DNA of 64,000 nucleotides from Dipteronia dyeriana (GCA_032871835.1 CM065303.1:22012001-22076000), one strand, 5' to 3'. Counted from the stretch's first letter, positions 21,703 through 33,243 are shown. The notes: a model not told the origin generated them from the letters alone. Translations and numbers: made by a program.

Positions 21703-22833
21703 TGTTGTCGGGAAATTTGCTCGAGATGAGAAATTTCTATTAACCCTCGAGACCACTACCACGAAAGTGGTTACCGGGGTCGGTACCGTTGGTTCCCGAC
21801 CTGGTTAAGAGATAGACGAGTGACTGGAATGTAATAACAATAAGGGGAGCTTTATTATTTATTTATTTAAGATACAAATAGCTCTCTAGTTTGCTCGTAG
21901 TCTCTGGTTAGTGTAGAGTGGTGATAACTCGGTGCCTGTCGATTAGTGGAGATGAAGGTGACCGTGTTCTGAATCCAGAATTTAGGTCTTCCCAGTCTGT
22001 CGAATCTTTGTCGTATTTTTGTATCTGTTGTTCTCTGTTTTCATATGTATATCTTCTCTATCATTTCCTGTGTATGATTTTCTGTCTCTGATCCTCTCTA
22101 CCATGTTTGGCCACTCATATATATATCGTCCAAGTAGGTTTTTTGTTCGTAAATACTCTACCATGATCTCATGAATCCATTCCCTCCTTATCGGGCGGGA
22201 TTCATCATTTAAATTTGAATTGTTTCCGGATTCGATGATATCATTGATGAAGATAAGTTTGTTCCCTTATTTGAATTAAACTCTTGATGTGCATGTAAAT
22301 ATTACGTGGAGATGATCCTGTGTGCACTCGTGCCATGGATCTTCATGATGGTCATCCTGCCAGCTGCCTGTTACCCCATAGAGCGGGGTAGACCCCTGCT
22401 CTGGCTCTGCTCTTAGAAGGTTAAGATTGATTTTCCCTGACCCTTGGAGGCAAGAGGTGGTCTTGTAGACCCTCCTGGGAGGTAGCTGGGGTAGTGTAGA
22501 TTTAGGCGTGATTCTTCCTTTATGCCCAGCAAGGGCAGTGAGCTTCTTTCGAAGTTCTCTTGAGCTTGGAGACTTCCTCTGGCATTTACGGGGAGATTGT
22601 GGAGCTCGACCTCAGAGCCGAGGTTCCCCGATAGATGGTCGGGAGAAGCCTGGCTTCCAGTACTCTTGTGGGGGCTCGTCCCGGTCGCGCCTGACTTGTC
22701 TTCTGGTAGCTTTGAAGCCGAGCCAGCTTTCGCTGTTCCTGCGGGGTGGCTTTACGATCTTTTTGGGCTTCATGATTTTCGATTATAGGTGGAAAATTTC
22801 TCTTTGACCCCTGCCTAAATTTCACAATTAACA
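21703..22833 (-). repeat. Gypsy-1 5' LTR
   Basis: 1131 bp, plus-strand ends TGTTGTCGGG and TTAACA. A TATA-like run on the minus strand is at about 22117-22127. It abuts EPRV sequence at 22834. Confidence 0.92.
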
Positions 22834-23286
22834 ATTGACATAGGAGTAGATAGGCTGTTTGACCTTGGGAAGACTGGATTGTGAACTTTGGGCTAAACTT
22901 TGGGCCGAACAATGGGCGACCAACTTGTCTTGTTTATTTGAATGAGGGCTTATTTTTGATGAAGTCACAATTTTAAAAGAACTGCTGTCTACAGTCAGAG
23001 GGGAAAAACTATTTGTCGTGTGTATTGGGCTTTGACTAGGGCTTCTACTGGGTGAAGGTCCAGTATGAGGCAACTGAGGTAATTGTATTGGTAAATGGGT
23101 CAGAGGTTAAATTTGTGGGTAATTGGGCTGAGATATCAAGGAAATAGCATACTTGTCTTTGTGACTTCCTTTTGGGGAAGTATGGCATGCAGATAAGTCC
23201 ATGCTTTTGTCTTTTGATAAGTCAGATATGATGGAGCCTCTGCCACCTGGGCTTCGGCCACAACAACCACCTCTGCTAGTGCTCAT
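22834..23286 (-). pseudogene. Start of the second ORF of EPRV copy A, truncated
   Basis: The ATG at 23286 overlaps the end of the RNase H frame by 11 bases (ATGAGCACTAG), a compact polycistronic arrangement. The N-terminus is glycine/arginine-rich (MSTSRGGCCGRSPGG), followed by a proline/serine/glutamine-rich stretch. A TAA at 23107-23109 interrupts the frame, and Gypsy-1 cuts it at 22834. What looks like the C-terminal half of the same ORF is present in copies B and C (31875-32710 and 32715-33031). A role like the caulimovirus transactivator or inclusion protein is a guess from position only. Confidence 0.55.
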
Positions 23287-24600
23287 TTTTGTCACCCTGT
23301 ACAAATTCTCTGGTCAAAAAGTCTGGAAGACTATTTTCTGATCCTTTAATATATTCAATATCAAAATCAAAAGCAGATAATAATGCTTGCCATCTAGAAA
23401 AAATCTGTTTAGAGGTAAGGTTTTTCACATATTTTTTCAAAATATATTTTGCCGATTGGCAATCCACTTTCAAAACAGATTTTTGATTAATCAAGTTATC
23501 CTGCAATTTTTGAATTGTCAAAACAATGGCTAAAATTTCTTTTTTAACAGTTGAATATTTTTGCTGGGTATCATTCCAGGATCCCGAAATATACCGAACC
23601 AAACATTCTCTATTATTAATAGTCTGTTTCAAAATACCACCAAAACCAATTTCTGAGGCATCGGTTTCTACGATTTTGGGGTAGGATGACAAATGAACAT
23701 GCAAGGAAGTTTCTTAACATATTTTTTGACATGTTGAACTGCCTTGGTATGTTCCTGTGTCCAAGGAAAAGGTTTGAACTTTAACCTTTGAAAAAGGGGT
23801 TTGAAAATAATACTAAGCTCTTTATAAAAATTCGAGATATAATTTAAATATCCTAAGAATCTTTGCAATTGTTTTTTGTCTCTAATTTCATCAGGAAATT
23901 TGTCAGCAAAATCTAGGCTTATTTGGATAGAAACAAGTGTTCCTCTTTTAATGTGGTGGCCTAAAAATCTAATATGTGTTTGAAAAAGATTGATTTTAGG
24001 GGCTGAAATCACCAATCCATGAAATTTAATGGTCTTAAGAAATATTTCCAAATGTTTTCAATGCTGGGCAATATTTTTTTAAAATATTAAAACATCATGA
24101 ATGTAAACTATGGAAAATTCAGTAAAAGGATTGAAAATTTCATTCATAATGCTTTGAAATTCACTGGGAGTATTTTTTAGACCAAATGGCATAACATTCC
24201 ATTCATACTGCCCAAAAGGGACAGTGAAGGCCGTCTTATAGCGGTCATGTTCTGCTATTTGAATTTGCCAAAACCCTGATTTCATGTCAAATTTTGAAAA
24301 GATGATAGAGTCATAAAGTCTTTTCAATAGATCAGATTTATTAGGGATTGGATATCTGATCCATTGTAAAACATCATTTAAAGATTTATAATTAATAAAA
24401 GCCTAGAAACTCCTCTTTCTATTTCAGCATTCTCTTGAACATAGAAGGCAAAACCGCTCTAGGGAGACTTGAATGGCCTAATGAGATTTTTGTCAAGCAA
24501 ATCATGAATTTCTTTATTGCAATATTCTAATAAATGAGCAGACATTTGAATGGGTATAGCTTTGGTCGGTATCCCTTTTTCATTAAAATCTTTTGAATAA
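23276..24600 (-). pseudogene. Reverse transcriptase and RNase H of EPRV copy A, broken
   Basis: RT fingers near 24590-24410, palm 24327-24079 (FDMKSGFWQIQIAEHDRYKT, VMPFGLKNTPSEFQ), thumb 24051-23668, and RNase H 23704-23276 (IVETDASEIGFGGIL, NSLPDFLTREFVQG). The catalytic box reads YIHDVLIF at about 24110-24087, where the first aspartate of YIDD is histidine. Frames change near 24410, 24060 and 23690. The partial copy B keeps YIDD at the matching place. Confidence 0.88.
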
Positions 24601-24639
24601 GGAAGGTTAACAATATGCTTTTTTATATCCCAAAAAGCA

Positions 24640-25394
24640 TTAGGGATAGAAGAGCAAACTTCCTTTTTCCAATTTTTCTTTGAAAATTTTGACTTTTCCT
24701 TGAAAACTGGTATCTTCTAACTTGGACTCCTGTTTTTTGAAAAATAAGTCATCTTTTAAAAAATTCAATCGGGTTTGCTTCTGGTTAAGTGTTGCAATGC
24801 TATTATTTAAAGAGTCAGAAGCTTCATCCCAAATGTTTTTGGTTTTTAAAGCATTTAGGTCCTTGACTAAAACTGGATAAATAAAAGGGAATGCGATTTC
24901 CTTTCCTAAGTATTCTGTCACTATACCTTCAGCAATAACTTTAAAGGGAGATATTAAATAAAGGAAAGGTAATCCTAAAATAACATTGTGGGAAAGAGTT
25001 TTACAACAATAAAATCATTGGTGTAGCAAACACCTTCATTACAAACTCTAACATTAGTCAATTTGTATTGAATGTCAAGCTGTTGTTTATTGACTCCGTA
25101 AAGGGATTCAGTTGTTCCTTCTAGGTACTTGGTTGGCACCAGTGCTTCTTTGATACAATTTAAATCGGCCCCTGTGTCAACTAGGGCATTGACCCTTAAA
25201 TTGTAATCAGAAGAAATTCTGATATCAATTTCTATATACCATTTTCGGAATCTGATTTCCCTTATTGCATTAATCTGGGCAAAATTCTTGTCACTTGTAT
25301 TTTCCACTTGGTCAGATTGAGCAGTATCAGATTCTTCTGAGCTGCTAAAACTGGGATCCTTTTCAAGAGGGGGTTTTGAAAGCTGTTCTTTCAA
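24640..25394 (-). pseudogene. Protease and RT linker of EPRV copy A
   Basis: 25394-24975 contains an aspartic protease motif (NALVDTGADLNCIKEALV) preceded by a serine-rich acidic stretch. 24921-24640 is the linker toward RT (YLGKEIAFPFIYPVLVKDLN). A frameshift near 24975 separates them; the same region is one open frame in copy B (31418-30432). Confidence 0.85.
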
Positions 25395-25939
25395 ACTATT
25401 TTTGACTTGTTAATCTTGAACATTTTTCTTCAAAACTTTGATATCTTCTTTGATGTTTTGGATTTCCTTTTAGAGGTCAGTGATATTCACTTTCCTGGAT
25501 TTGGAATTCAAGAATTTTCCCAAAATATTTTGTTCAAAATCAGGGGCTTGGAAATAGGCATTTTTAAAAGGTTTATTGTCAGTAGAAGGGGTGTTACTGC
25601 TACTAGGGGCAGCTTCACTGGCAATCTTTTGTTGTAATTGACGGATCTGCTTGGCCTTTTGTAAAGGATCTTCAATAATATCGATCATGCTGATTATTAG
25701 GGAGTAATCAAGTTGATCAAGAACATTGATTTCCTTACAGAAACAAGGTTGTGTGTCAGGATCTGAGTCAGAAGATGATTATGAGGTTGTATCATTAGAA
25801 AAATCTCCTATTACTAGAACTTCTTCAGGGAGGTTGATGCTTTTGCCTTGGATTCTGATTCAGCATATAAAACTTGAATTTTTTTGTCTTTGATTTGTTC
25901 GTTTAAATCAAGACTTTTGATTTTGTTTTTCTGGTCTGG

Positions 25940-26875
25940 ACATTTATTAGCGTAATGTCCTTCTTTGCCACATTTAAAACATTTGTTTGATTTTTTGAAG
26001 GTTTCGTTTTTTTTTTGTTTTTGTAGAAATTTTTCTTGCTTTGTTTAGGAGGTCAATAATTGGCGGTTCTGCCAGGAACGTAAATAGAATCGGGATAGAT
26101 TCTCTTTCCTTTTTTTGTTTATCTTATAAAGATAATTACGAAGAAATTTTGGGAATTTTCTAGTTTTCTGTTTTCTAGGTGTGGGGATCTTGTCGAAACC
26201 AAATTGTTCACACCAAGATCTTTGTTCTTTTTTGGTTGTCAGCTTTTGTTGTTTGAGTTGGCTTTTGAGTTGAAGGTCATTGCACAATTGTAAAGCTACA
26301 ATGTTGACCGTAACAATGATTTCACCATAAGTCCAGGTGTTCAGGTCCATCTGTGACCAGTCATACCATCCCATCTGTTCAACCATTTTGTCACGCACCT
26401 TATTGGAAAAGAGTTTTGGTAAACCAGAAATAAATTTTTCTTTCCAATAAGAATTTGCATTGTCAGGTCTTTGTAAAACTTTGGTTAAGAAAATATCTTT
26501 ATACAATTTGAAATCACTAAGCTTTTTGCATTTTAAATTTTGAAGTTTTGAAAATTCCATTCCTTGGTTGATGTTGGGGTTTCCAACAAAATGCATCAAA
26601 ATGGTATAACACAAAACATCTATACCATCTGGTTCAGATGTAGTAATGGTTTCTGAGGTTGATGGGATAAAAGATGCTGGGTCTGTTGCTGATCTGGTTG
26701 GTGTTATTGTGGTTATAGTTTTGGTGTGGGCTATTATAGAGTTTCTAGCATTTAAGCTGAGGGTATGGGTCCACCATTCGAATAGTTGGCCTTCAAAGCC
26801 AGTGGTCAGGGAGGTAACTGCATCAGCATGTGGCATATTCTGTTTTTTGATATCAATATATCCGATGGTATGCAT
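25940..26875 (-). pseudogene. Coat protein region of EPRV copy A with zinc knuckle
   Basis: 26875-26045 encodes a basic, lysine-rich protein with a capsid-like core (FEGQLFEWWTHTL, NSYWKEKFISGLPKLFSNKV, WTYGEIIVTV) and a strongly basic tail. A stop near 26043 is followed by a CCHC knuckle, CFKCGKEGHYANKC, at about 25981-25940. This order is typical of caulimovirid coat proteins. A serine- and acid-rich tail follows to about 25470, with further stops. Confidence 0.82.
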
Positions 26876-27084
26876 TTGTCTGAGGACTGTGATGATTTGG
26901 TATTCTGATAGGCCATCAATATTGAATTGGTAGCAGGCATTACCTGTATATGCTCGGTAAGGGACTGTTTCTTCGTATTGTAAGTCATGATAAGTTGGTT
27001 TAGGGTAATAGGGTAATAGGGTTTGGTATTTTGGTAATATTGAGTGTAATTGTAGTTGTCAACTTTGTCATTGAAGGTGATCTT

Positions 27085-27639
27085 TTAGACCATATTTTGG
27101 AAGTCTAGGTTTTCATCTTCATCACTGGAGGATTCTTGGGTATCTTTGTCAAGTGTATGGATTTCTATTTTTGGTAAGTCTCTGAATCTTTCTTCAAGGG
27201 CTCTAAGTAGCTCTCTCTCATCAATGATATTGTCAAAGCATTTTTCAATGCCAGTGTGGTCAGGAAACATGAGTGGTTCAGTGCTTTGTTCATGTATTTT
27301 CCCTTTGGATTTTCTGGAAGAGGAGGCAGATGGTTCATACGGGAGAAACACCTGTGGAGGAACTTCTTTTGGGACAGGGGAAACAAAGGATTGAGAAAGG
27401 TTAATGTCAATTTTCTCTAATTGTTCTCCTAAGGAATTTAAAAAGAAGTTTGTGTAATTGTTTTGTCTTATAACCACTTCTATCTGCTGTGAGGATGAAG
27501 GAATGGTAGGAGATAAGTCTTCGTCAAAAATTATGAAAGGTGTACACAAGGTTGTATTGTTGTCACTTGTTGGTTCTTCGTTGGGCATTTCTATTTCAAA
27601 ATGTCTTGGAGGAGGATGGACTTGTTTTTCCTCTCCCAT
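27085..27639 (-). pseudogene. Linker between movement and coat proteins, EPRV copy A
   Basis: Open frame of 184 codons in phase with the movement protein upstream and with 26988-26806 downstream, separated by single stops. It contains EVVIRQNNYTNFFLNSLGEQ and an acidic region near the end. No enzymatic motif; probably the N-terminal part of the capsid precursor or a virion-associated segment. Confidence 0.65.
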
Positions 27640-27906
27640 TTTTGTCTTGTATGTTCTGACGTTTGATTTGTTAATAACGAGGCATTTTTGTTCGACGGTT
27701 TTTCTGTTTGTATACCATTCAAAGAAAGGTATTTCTTGGTTAAGGCTTTTAATGTTTTTTGTCCATCTTTTACGAAATTTTTTTCTTTTGTTTTCTGAGT
27801 AACTTTTCTCTTATTTTTCCCATAGTTGCTGATTCTGGGGGGAATAGTATTTAGCAATTAAAAGGTCAAAATCAATATTGGGTGTTCGGTTAATAACACT
27901 GATGGT

Positions 27907-29139
27907 TCAGAGTTGAGGTTCTGGTTCAAGGATTTCTGTTAAAACTTGAGAAGGAGTTAGTGATGTTTGACCTTGGTCATAAGTGTGTATAGGTTGGGCT
28001 ACTTGTTCTAGGGTTTTGTGGACATAGGCCATATGTGTTGGGTTTTCTGGTTTGGGCCTGGGCCTCATTCTTCTGTGGACCAGGTCAACTATTGGTTCGC
28101 TGGAGTCATCTTCTGGATCATGGTTTGCAGCTGGGTTTAGAGTTATTGGGCTTGTTGAAAGGTTAGTTATTTGTCTGGGTTGTCTGAGGGTTAAACTGGG
28201 TATTTGTTTGGCTATGTTTTGTCTGGATATGCTAGATAGAGAATTTCTAGCCGACTCATTTAGGGATCTGGAATGGTCACTGTTATCATCTCTGAGAGAC
28301 AGACCCATTCTGAAGGATATTCTAAGGGTTCCATCCTGTTCTGTCACACAGTCATGAAGGTTTCTCATAGGAGGTTTATAAGAGGGTTGGTCAACATTTT
28401 CTTTGACCCAATCATCTGGAAATTTAATATTTTCCCATTTGACTGGAACAAGTACTAGGTCATTAACTGAAGGAGATGCATTGAAGCATATGGTCTGGCC
28501 AACTGGTACAGATGGAGGTATGTAGCTGGGGATAAGTCCAGAGGTTAGAACACGGTAATGGACTCTATCAACAAGTTTATAAGGACTAGATTTCTCCAAG
28601 AATTGGTAGTTATGGGTCTGGATGTCAATGACTAGACACTTTTCTTTGTGTTCGTTAGTGTTTAGGGCTATGGTAAAGTTTGGATAGCACTGGAAGTAAA
28701 TAGGACCATATGTTAGGGAGGTTGTAGCCATTCCCAGTATAGATTCTTTGTAGTTAGTAATTCTTTTGTCTCTTAAAACAATTAATAAAGAATTGTTTAA
28801 TCCAATTTTTGAAAGAGGCTTGATGCCTACTTGGACACTTCCAATGTGTAGGTCATTGAAACCGATTTTGTTGTAATGATTCAAACTGTTTTTGTTCAAA
28901 AGATTTGTCGTAAAAGTACTATTTTGGAATTTTACATTGATCTCTTTGGTTTTCTGACCCAGAAAGGTCTTAAAGTCTTGAAGTTTTTTCTTGTAAAAAC
29001 TGCTTTGTTGAATGTTAGACAACTGCCAATTAATCAAGTCCTTGTCATCCCAATTAGTCTCATAGTTAGCTATAGATTGTCCAGTACTACTATTCATATC
29101 ATTAGGCTCTATTCCGGCTCTAGAACTACTCGCAGACAT
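27907..29139 (-). pseudogene. Viral movement protein (30K superfamily) of EPRV copy A
   Basis: The best start is the ATG at 29139 (MSASSSRAGIEPND), giving 410 residues; an upstream in-frame ATG at 29205 is less likely because it lies in the leader. The core (residues about 90-260) carries the pattern of 30K movement proteins (FNDLHIGSVQVGIKPLSKIG, LIVLRDKRI, ATTSLTYGPIYFQCYPNFTI). In viruses this family modifies plasmodesmata. The tail is serine/proline-rich. The frame itself is open and continues past a TGA (27907-27909) in the same phase, suggesting a former polyprotein. Confidence 0.82.
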
Positions 29140-29297
29140 GGTAAAGAAAATAAATAGTAAAAATCCTAGGTTTTGACTCAAGGTCTGTTCAGACGGAACT
29201 AACACCTATAGCACCCTTGCAAACGGCAACACCCTATAGAACTACCAACTTTTACACCTAGAGATAGTCACTACTATTGTCTTCAATAAGTCTCAAG

Positions 29298-29309
29298 GCT
29301 CTTATACCA
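29298..29309 (-). promoter_or_regulatory. tRNA-Met-like primer site of EPRV copy A
   Basis: The minus strand reads TGGTATAAGAGC, 11 of 12 matching the standard iMet site. It lies 160 bases upstream of the movement protein and marks the outer end of copy A, next to a Copia fragment. Confidence 0.65.
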
Positions 29310-29310
29310 A

Positions 29311-29775
29311 AACGAAACAGGATAATATGCTAGTGTATTCTGGGCAGGATTTGATCCCGTTAGGATACACGGATTCTGATTTTCAGTCAGATAGAGATTC
29401 TAGGAAATCCACATCTGGATCAGTATTCACTCTGAGTGGTGGAGCCATTGTGTGGAGAAGTATCAAGCAATCTTGCATTTTTGACTCCACCATGGAAGCC
29501 GAATATGTAGCTGCTTATGAAGCTGCTAAAGAGGCTGTTTGGCTCCGTAAGTTCTTTAGTGATCTAGAAGTTGTTCCAGATCTGGATAGGTCTATCACAC
29601 TTTATTGTGATAATAGTGGTGTTGTGGCTAATTCCAAAGAATCAAGAAGCCACTAGAAAGGGAAGCATATAAAGAGAAAGTATCATCTCATTAGAGAGAT
29701 AATGTAGAGAGGAGATGTGATCGTTACAAAAATAGCCTCACAAGACAATCTTACTGACCCATTTATAAAGGGTTT
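29311..29775 (+). pseudogene. Copia RNase H fragment
   Basis: The end of a Copia pol: GYTDSDFQSDRDSRKSTSG, GGAIVWRSIKQSCIFDS, STMEAEYVAAYEAAKEAVWL and CDNSGVVANS, then, after a stop at 29654-29656, a remnant with HIKRKYHLIRE and DNLTDPFIKGL. Only the RNase H end is present. It is squeezed between the primer-site end of EPRV copy A and the broken RT of copy B. The left limit is approximate because the reading frame could extend a few codons into 29303-29310. Confidence 0.88.
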
Positions 29776-32714
29776 ACAAATAATACTAAGCTCTTTATAA
29801 AAATTCGAGATATAATTTAGACATCCTAAGAATCTTTGCAATTATTTTTTGTCTCTAATTTCATTAGGAAATTTGTCAGCAAAATCTAGGTTTATTTGGA
29901 TAGGAACACGTGTTCCTCTTTTAATGTTATGGCCCAAAAATCTAATATGGGTTTGAAAAAGATTGATTTTAGGGGCTGAAATCACCAATCCATGAAATTT
30001 AATGGTCTTAAGAAATATTTCCAAATGTTTCCAATGCTGGTCAATATTTTTTGAAAATATTAAAACATCATCAATGTAAACTATGGAAAATTCGTAAAAG
30101 GATTGAAAATGTCATTCATAATGCTTTGAAATTCATTGGAAGTATTTTTTAGACCAAATGGCATAACATTTCATTCATACTGCCCAAAAGTGACAGTGAA
30201 GGCCGTCTTATAGCGGTCATGTTCTGTTATTTGAATCTGCCAAAACCCTAATTTCATGTCAAATTTTGAAAAGATGATAGAGTCATAAAGTTTATTCATT
30301 AGATCAGATTTATTGGGGATTGGATATCTGATCCATTGTAAATCATCATTTAAAGATTTATAATTAATAACAAGCCTAGGAACTCCTCTTTCTATTTCAG
30401 CATTCTTCTGAACATAGATGGCAGAACAACTTCAAGGAGACTTGGATGGCCTAATGAGATTTTTGTCAAGCAAATCATGAATTTCTTTTTTGCAATATTC
30501 TAATAAATCAACAGACATTTGAATGGGTCTAGCTTTTGTCGGTATCCCTTTTTCATTAAAATCTTTTGAATAAGGAAGGGTAACAATATGCTTTTTTCTT
30601 TCCCAAAAAGCATTAGAGATAGAAGAGCAAACTTCCTTTTCCAATTTTTCTTTGAAAATTTTCACTTTTCCTTGAAAACCGGTATCTTCTAACTTGGACT
30701 CCTGTTTTTTGAAAAATAAGTCATCTTTTAAAAACTTCAATTGAGTTTGCTTCTGGTTAAGTGTAGCAATGCTATTACTTAAAGGGTCAGAGGCTTCAGC
30801 CCAAATGTTTTTGGTTTTTAAAGCATTTAGGTCTTTTACTAAAACTGGATAAATAAAAGGGAATACGGTTTCCTTTCCTAAGTATTCTGTCACAATACCT
30901 TCAGCAATAACTTTAAAGGGAGAGATTAAATAAAGGAAAGGTAATCCTAAAATAACATTGTGGGAAAGAGTTTTGATAACAATAAAATCATTGGTGTAAC
31001 AAACACCTCCATTACAAACTCTAGCATTAGTCAATTTGTATTGAATGTCAAACTGTTGTTTATTGGCTCCGTAAAGGGATCTAGTTGTCGCTTCTAGGTA
31101 CTTGGTTGGTACCAGTGCTTCTTTGATACAATTTAGATCGGCCCCTGTGTCAACTAGGGCATTGACCCTTAAATTGTATTCAAAAGAAATTCTGATATCA
31201 ATTTCTATGTACCATTTTTGGATTCTGATTTCCTGTATTGCATTAATCTGGGCAAAAATTCTTGTCACTTGTATTTTCCTCTTGGTCAGTTCAAGAGGGG
31301 TTTTTGAAAACTGTTCTTTCAAACTATTTTTAACTTGTAAATCTTGAACATTTTTCTTCGAAACTTTGATCTCTTCTTTGATGTTTTGTATTTCCTTTTG
31401 AAGATCAGTGATATTCACTTTCCTGGATTTGGAATTCTGGAATTTTCCTAAAACATTTTGTTCAAAATCAGGGGCTTGGAAATGGGCATTTTGAAAAGGT
31501 TTATTGTCAGTAGAAGGGGTGTTACTGCTACTAGGGGCAACTTCACTGGCAATCTTTTATTGTAATTGACGGATATGCTTAGCCTTTTGTAAAGGATCCT
31601 CAATATTATCGATCATGCTGATTATTAGGGAGTAATCATATTGATTGAGAACATTGATTTCCTTACAGAAATAAGGTTGTGTGTCAGGATCTGAGTCAGA
31701 AGATGATTCTGAGGCAGTATCATCAGAAGAATCTCTTATTACTAAGACTTCTTCGGGGGAGGTTGATGCTTCTGCCTCGGATTCTGATTCATCATATGAA
31801 ACTTGAATTTTTTCGTCTTTGATTTGTTCGTTTAAATCAAGACTTTTGATTTTGTTTTTCTGGTCTGGACATTTATTGTCTGAGTCATTTTTGTTTCTTC
31901 CTTCACTTTTGTCTGAACTAGTGTCAGCTTGTGACATGTTGGCCATTGTATTCTTCATTTCTTCAGTTATTCTCATGAGTTCATCAAGAGTGCTGGCAGC
32001 AGCAATTCTGGACTGATTTTGAGATTCAGCCATGAGGAAATGAGACTGGTCAGAAGCCTTGTTGCATAGAGATGGGTTTTCACTGAACCATTTGGAGATC
32101 CTGTTTCTTCCATGGTTTACAAGATTCATCCCGCTCCACCAATTGATTTTCACTTGTCTGCCAAAGTAGGGAACATTAACATTTCCTACCAATTTGTCTT
32201 TGATGGAATACTCAAGCATAAGAATCCATGTTAGGTTGAAGTGAACAAAGAACATTAATAAGTCTGGGAAAAATTCCCATTCATCTGGTCGGGCAAGGTT
32301 GGTACTCCAGAATGAATACCCTTCCTTGACTTGGCCGGGGAGAAAATCAATGATTGGTCCAAATTTTTTCCACCATTCTAGAAACCAGATTGACAGGTTT
32401 ATTTGAAAATTCTTGTCGAAGTAAATGAACCAAGAAAGTGAATTTCTTGCGTTTTGTCCGTAAAGAAATTTTGTCCAAGCATCCATATAGTCACAGTAAG
32501 AGAAATCTGAGACATAGAAGATCCTGCTAAAATTTCTTTTAGGGTTAGGATTTCCACCCTATTGCTCCAAAGTAATAATTTTACAAATATTTATTTTTCG
32601 GAAAATTAGTTTTTCTTTGTCAATCTTGTCAAAAACATCATAGATAAAAATTGAATCTGTGTCAACTAGAATGAACTCATAAAAGATATATCTTTTTAGA
32701 TTGTCTTCTCAAGT
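29776..32714 (-). mobile_element. EPRV copy B, partial and chimeric
   Basis: Minus strand, similar to copy A. 32710-31875 is the second ORF (C-terminal half: DAWTKFLYGQNARNSLSW, FDKNFQINLSIWFLEWWKKF). It is then joined directly to the end of the coat-protein zinc knuckle (NKCPDQKNKIKSLD). 31418-30432 is one open frame with protease (ALVDTGADLNC) and the RT start, ending at a TGA. 30400-29776 is the RT palm with YIDD retained and a frameshift beside it. The copy stops in the RT thumb at the Copia fragment. The order second-ORF then zinc knuckle is not that of copy A, so it is a rearranged or recombinant copy. Confidence 0.8.
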
Positions 32715-33232
32715 GGTGGAGCGGGATGAATCTTGCAAACCATGGAAGAGACAGGATCTCCAAATGGTTCAGTGAAAACCCAGCTCTATGCAACAAGGCT
32801 TCTGACCAGTCTCATTTCCTCATGGCCAAATCTCAAAATCAGGCTATAATTGCTGCTGCCAGCACTCCTGATGAACTCATGAGAATAGCTGAAGAAATGA
32901 AGAATACAATGGCCAACATGTCACAAGCTGACACCAGTTCAGACAAAAGTGAAGGAAGAAACAAAAATGACTCAGACAATTATGTATACGACAACGATGA
33001 CCCCACCACTTTCTTCGGACATGATCCATAAAGATTATCCTTTCCTGGTGGCGGACAAAATTATCAAAAGAAGACAAGCATTATTAAAGTAAAAGAGAAT
33101 ATGCTCCGACAAGATGAAAAGCAATGATGACAGGTCAAAAAAGAAAACAGTGACTTATGACTTTTCTGTAATCTTATCTCTTTGTAAAGTAGCTTAACTA
33201 TGGTTCATCTACAACTATAGTTAAAGTTAGAT

Positions 33233-33243
33233 GCTATATATAT
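33233..33243 (+). promoter_or_regulatory. TATA box in EPRV intergenic region
   Basis: GCTATATATAT, about 200 bases after the end of the last viral ORF and 115 bases before an AATAAA. This spacing resembles the promoter and terminal-redundancy region of plant pararetroviruses. Confidence 0.5.

Larger units (their letters stand above)
1..22833 (-). mobile_element. Ty3/Gypsy LTR retrotransposon, Tat-type (Gypsy-1), left end cut by window
   Basis: Right LTR 21703-22833 and left LTR 1-969 are clearly homologous; position 1 aligns with 21885, so about 182 bases of the left LTR lie outside the window. Read on the minus strand the order is 5' LTR, primer site, gag, protease, RT, RNase H, second RNase H, integrase, tandem repeats, antisense ORF, polypurine tract, 3' LTR. 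The second RNase H and an antisense ORF between pol and the 3' LTR are hallmarks of the Tat lineage. A 10.7-kb Copia-type element (4618-15328) is nested inside; without it and its target duplication the element would be about 12.3 kb. All pol genes are frameshifted or carry stops, so it should be inactive. The right flank begins ATTGA, the expected 5-bp target duplication, but the left flank is not visible. Confidence 0.93.
22834..29310 (-). mobile_element. Endogenous pararetrovirus copy A (Caulimoviridae-like), decayed
   Basis: Minus-strand order: tRNA-Met-like site (29309), movement protein, linker, coat protein with zinc knuckle, protease, RT, RNase H, then a second ORF. No integrase and no LTRs are present, as in plant pararetroviruses. 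Movement protein and the following linker lie in one frame separated only by stops, which suggests an ancestral polyprotein. The genus cannot be settled by eye (florendovirus-, petuvirus- or cavemovirus-like arrangements are possible). Many stops and frameshifts show an old, inactive integration. Gypsy-1 truncates the second ORF at 22834. Confidence 0.85.
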
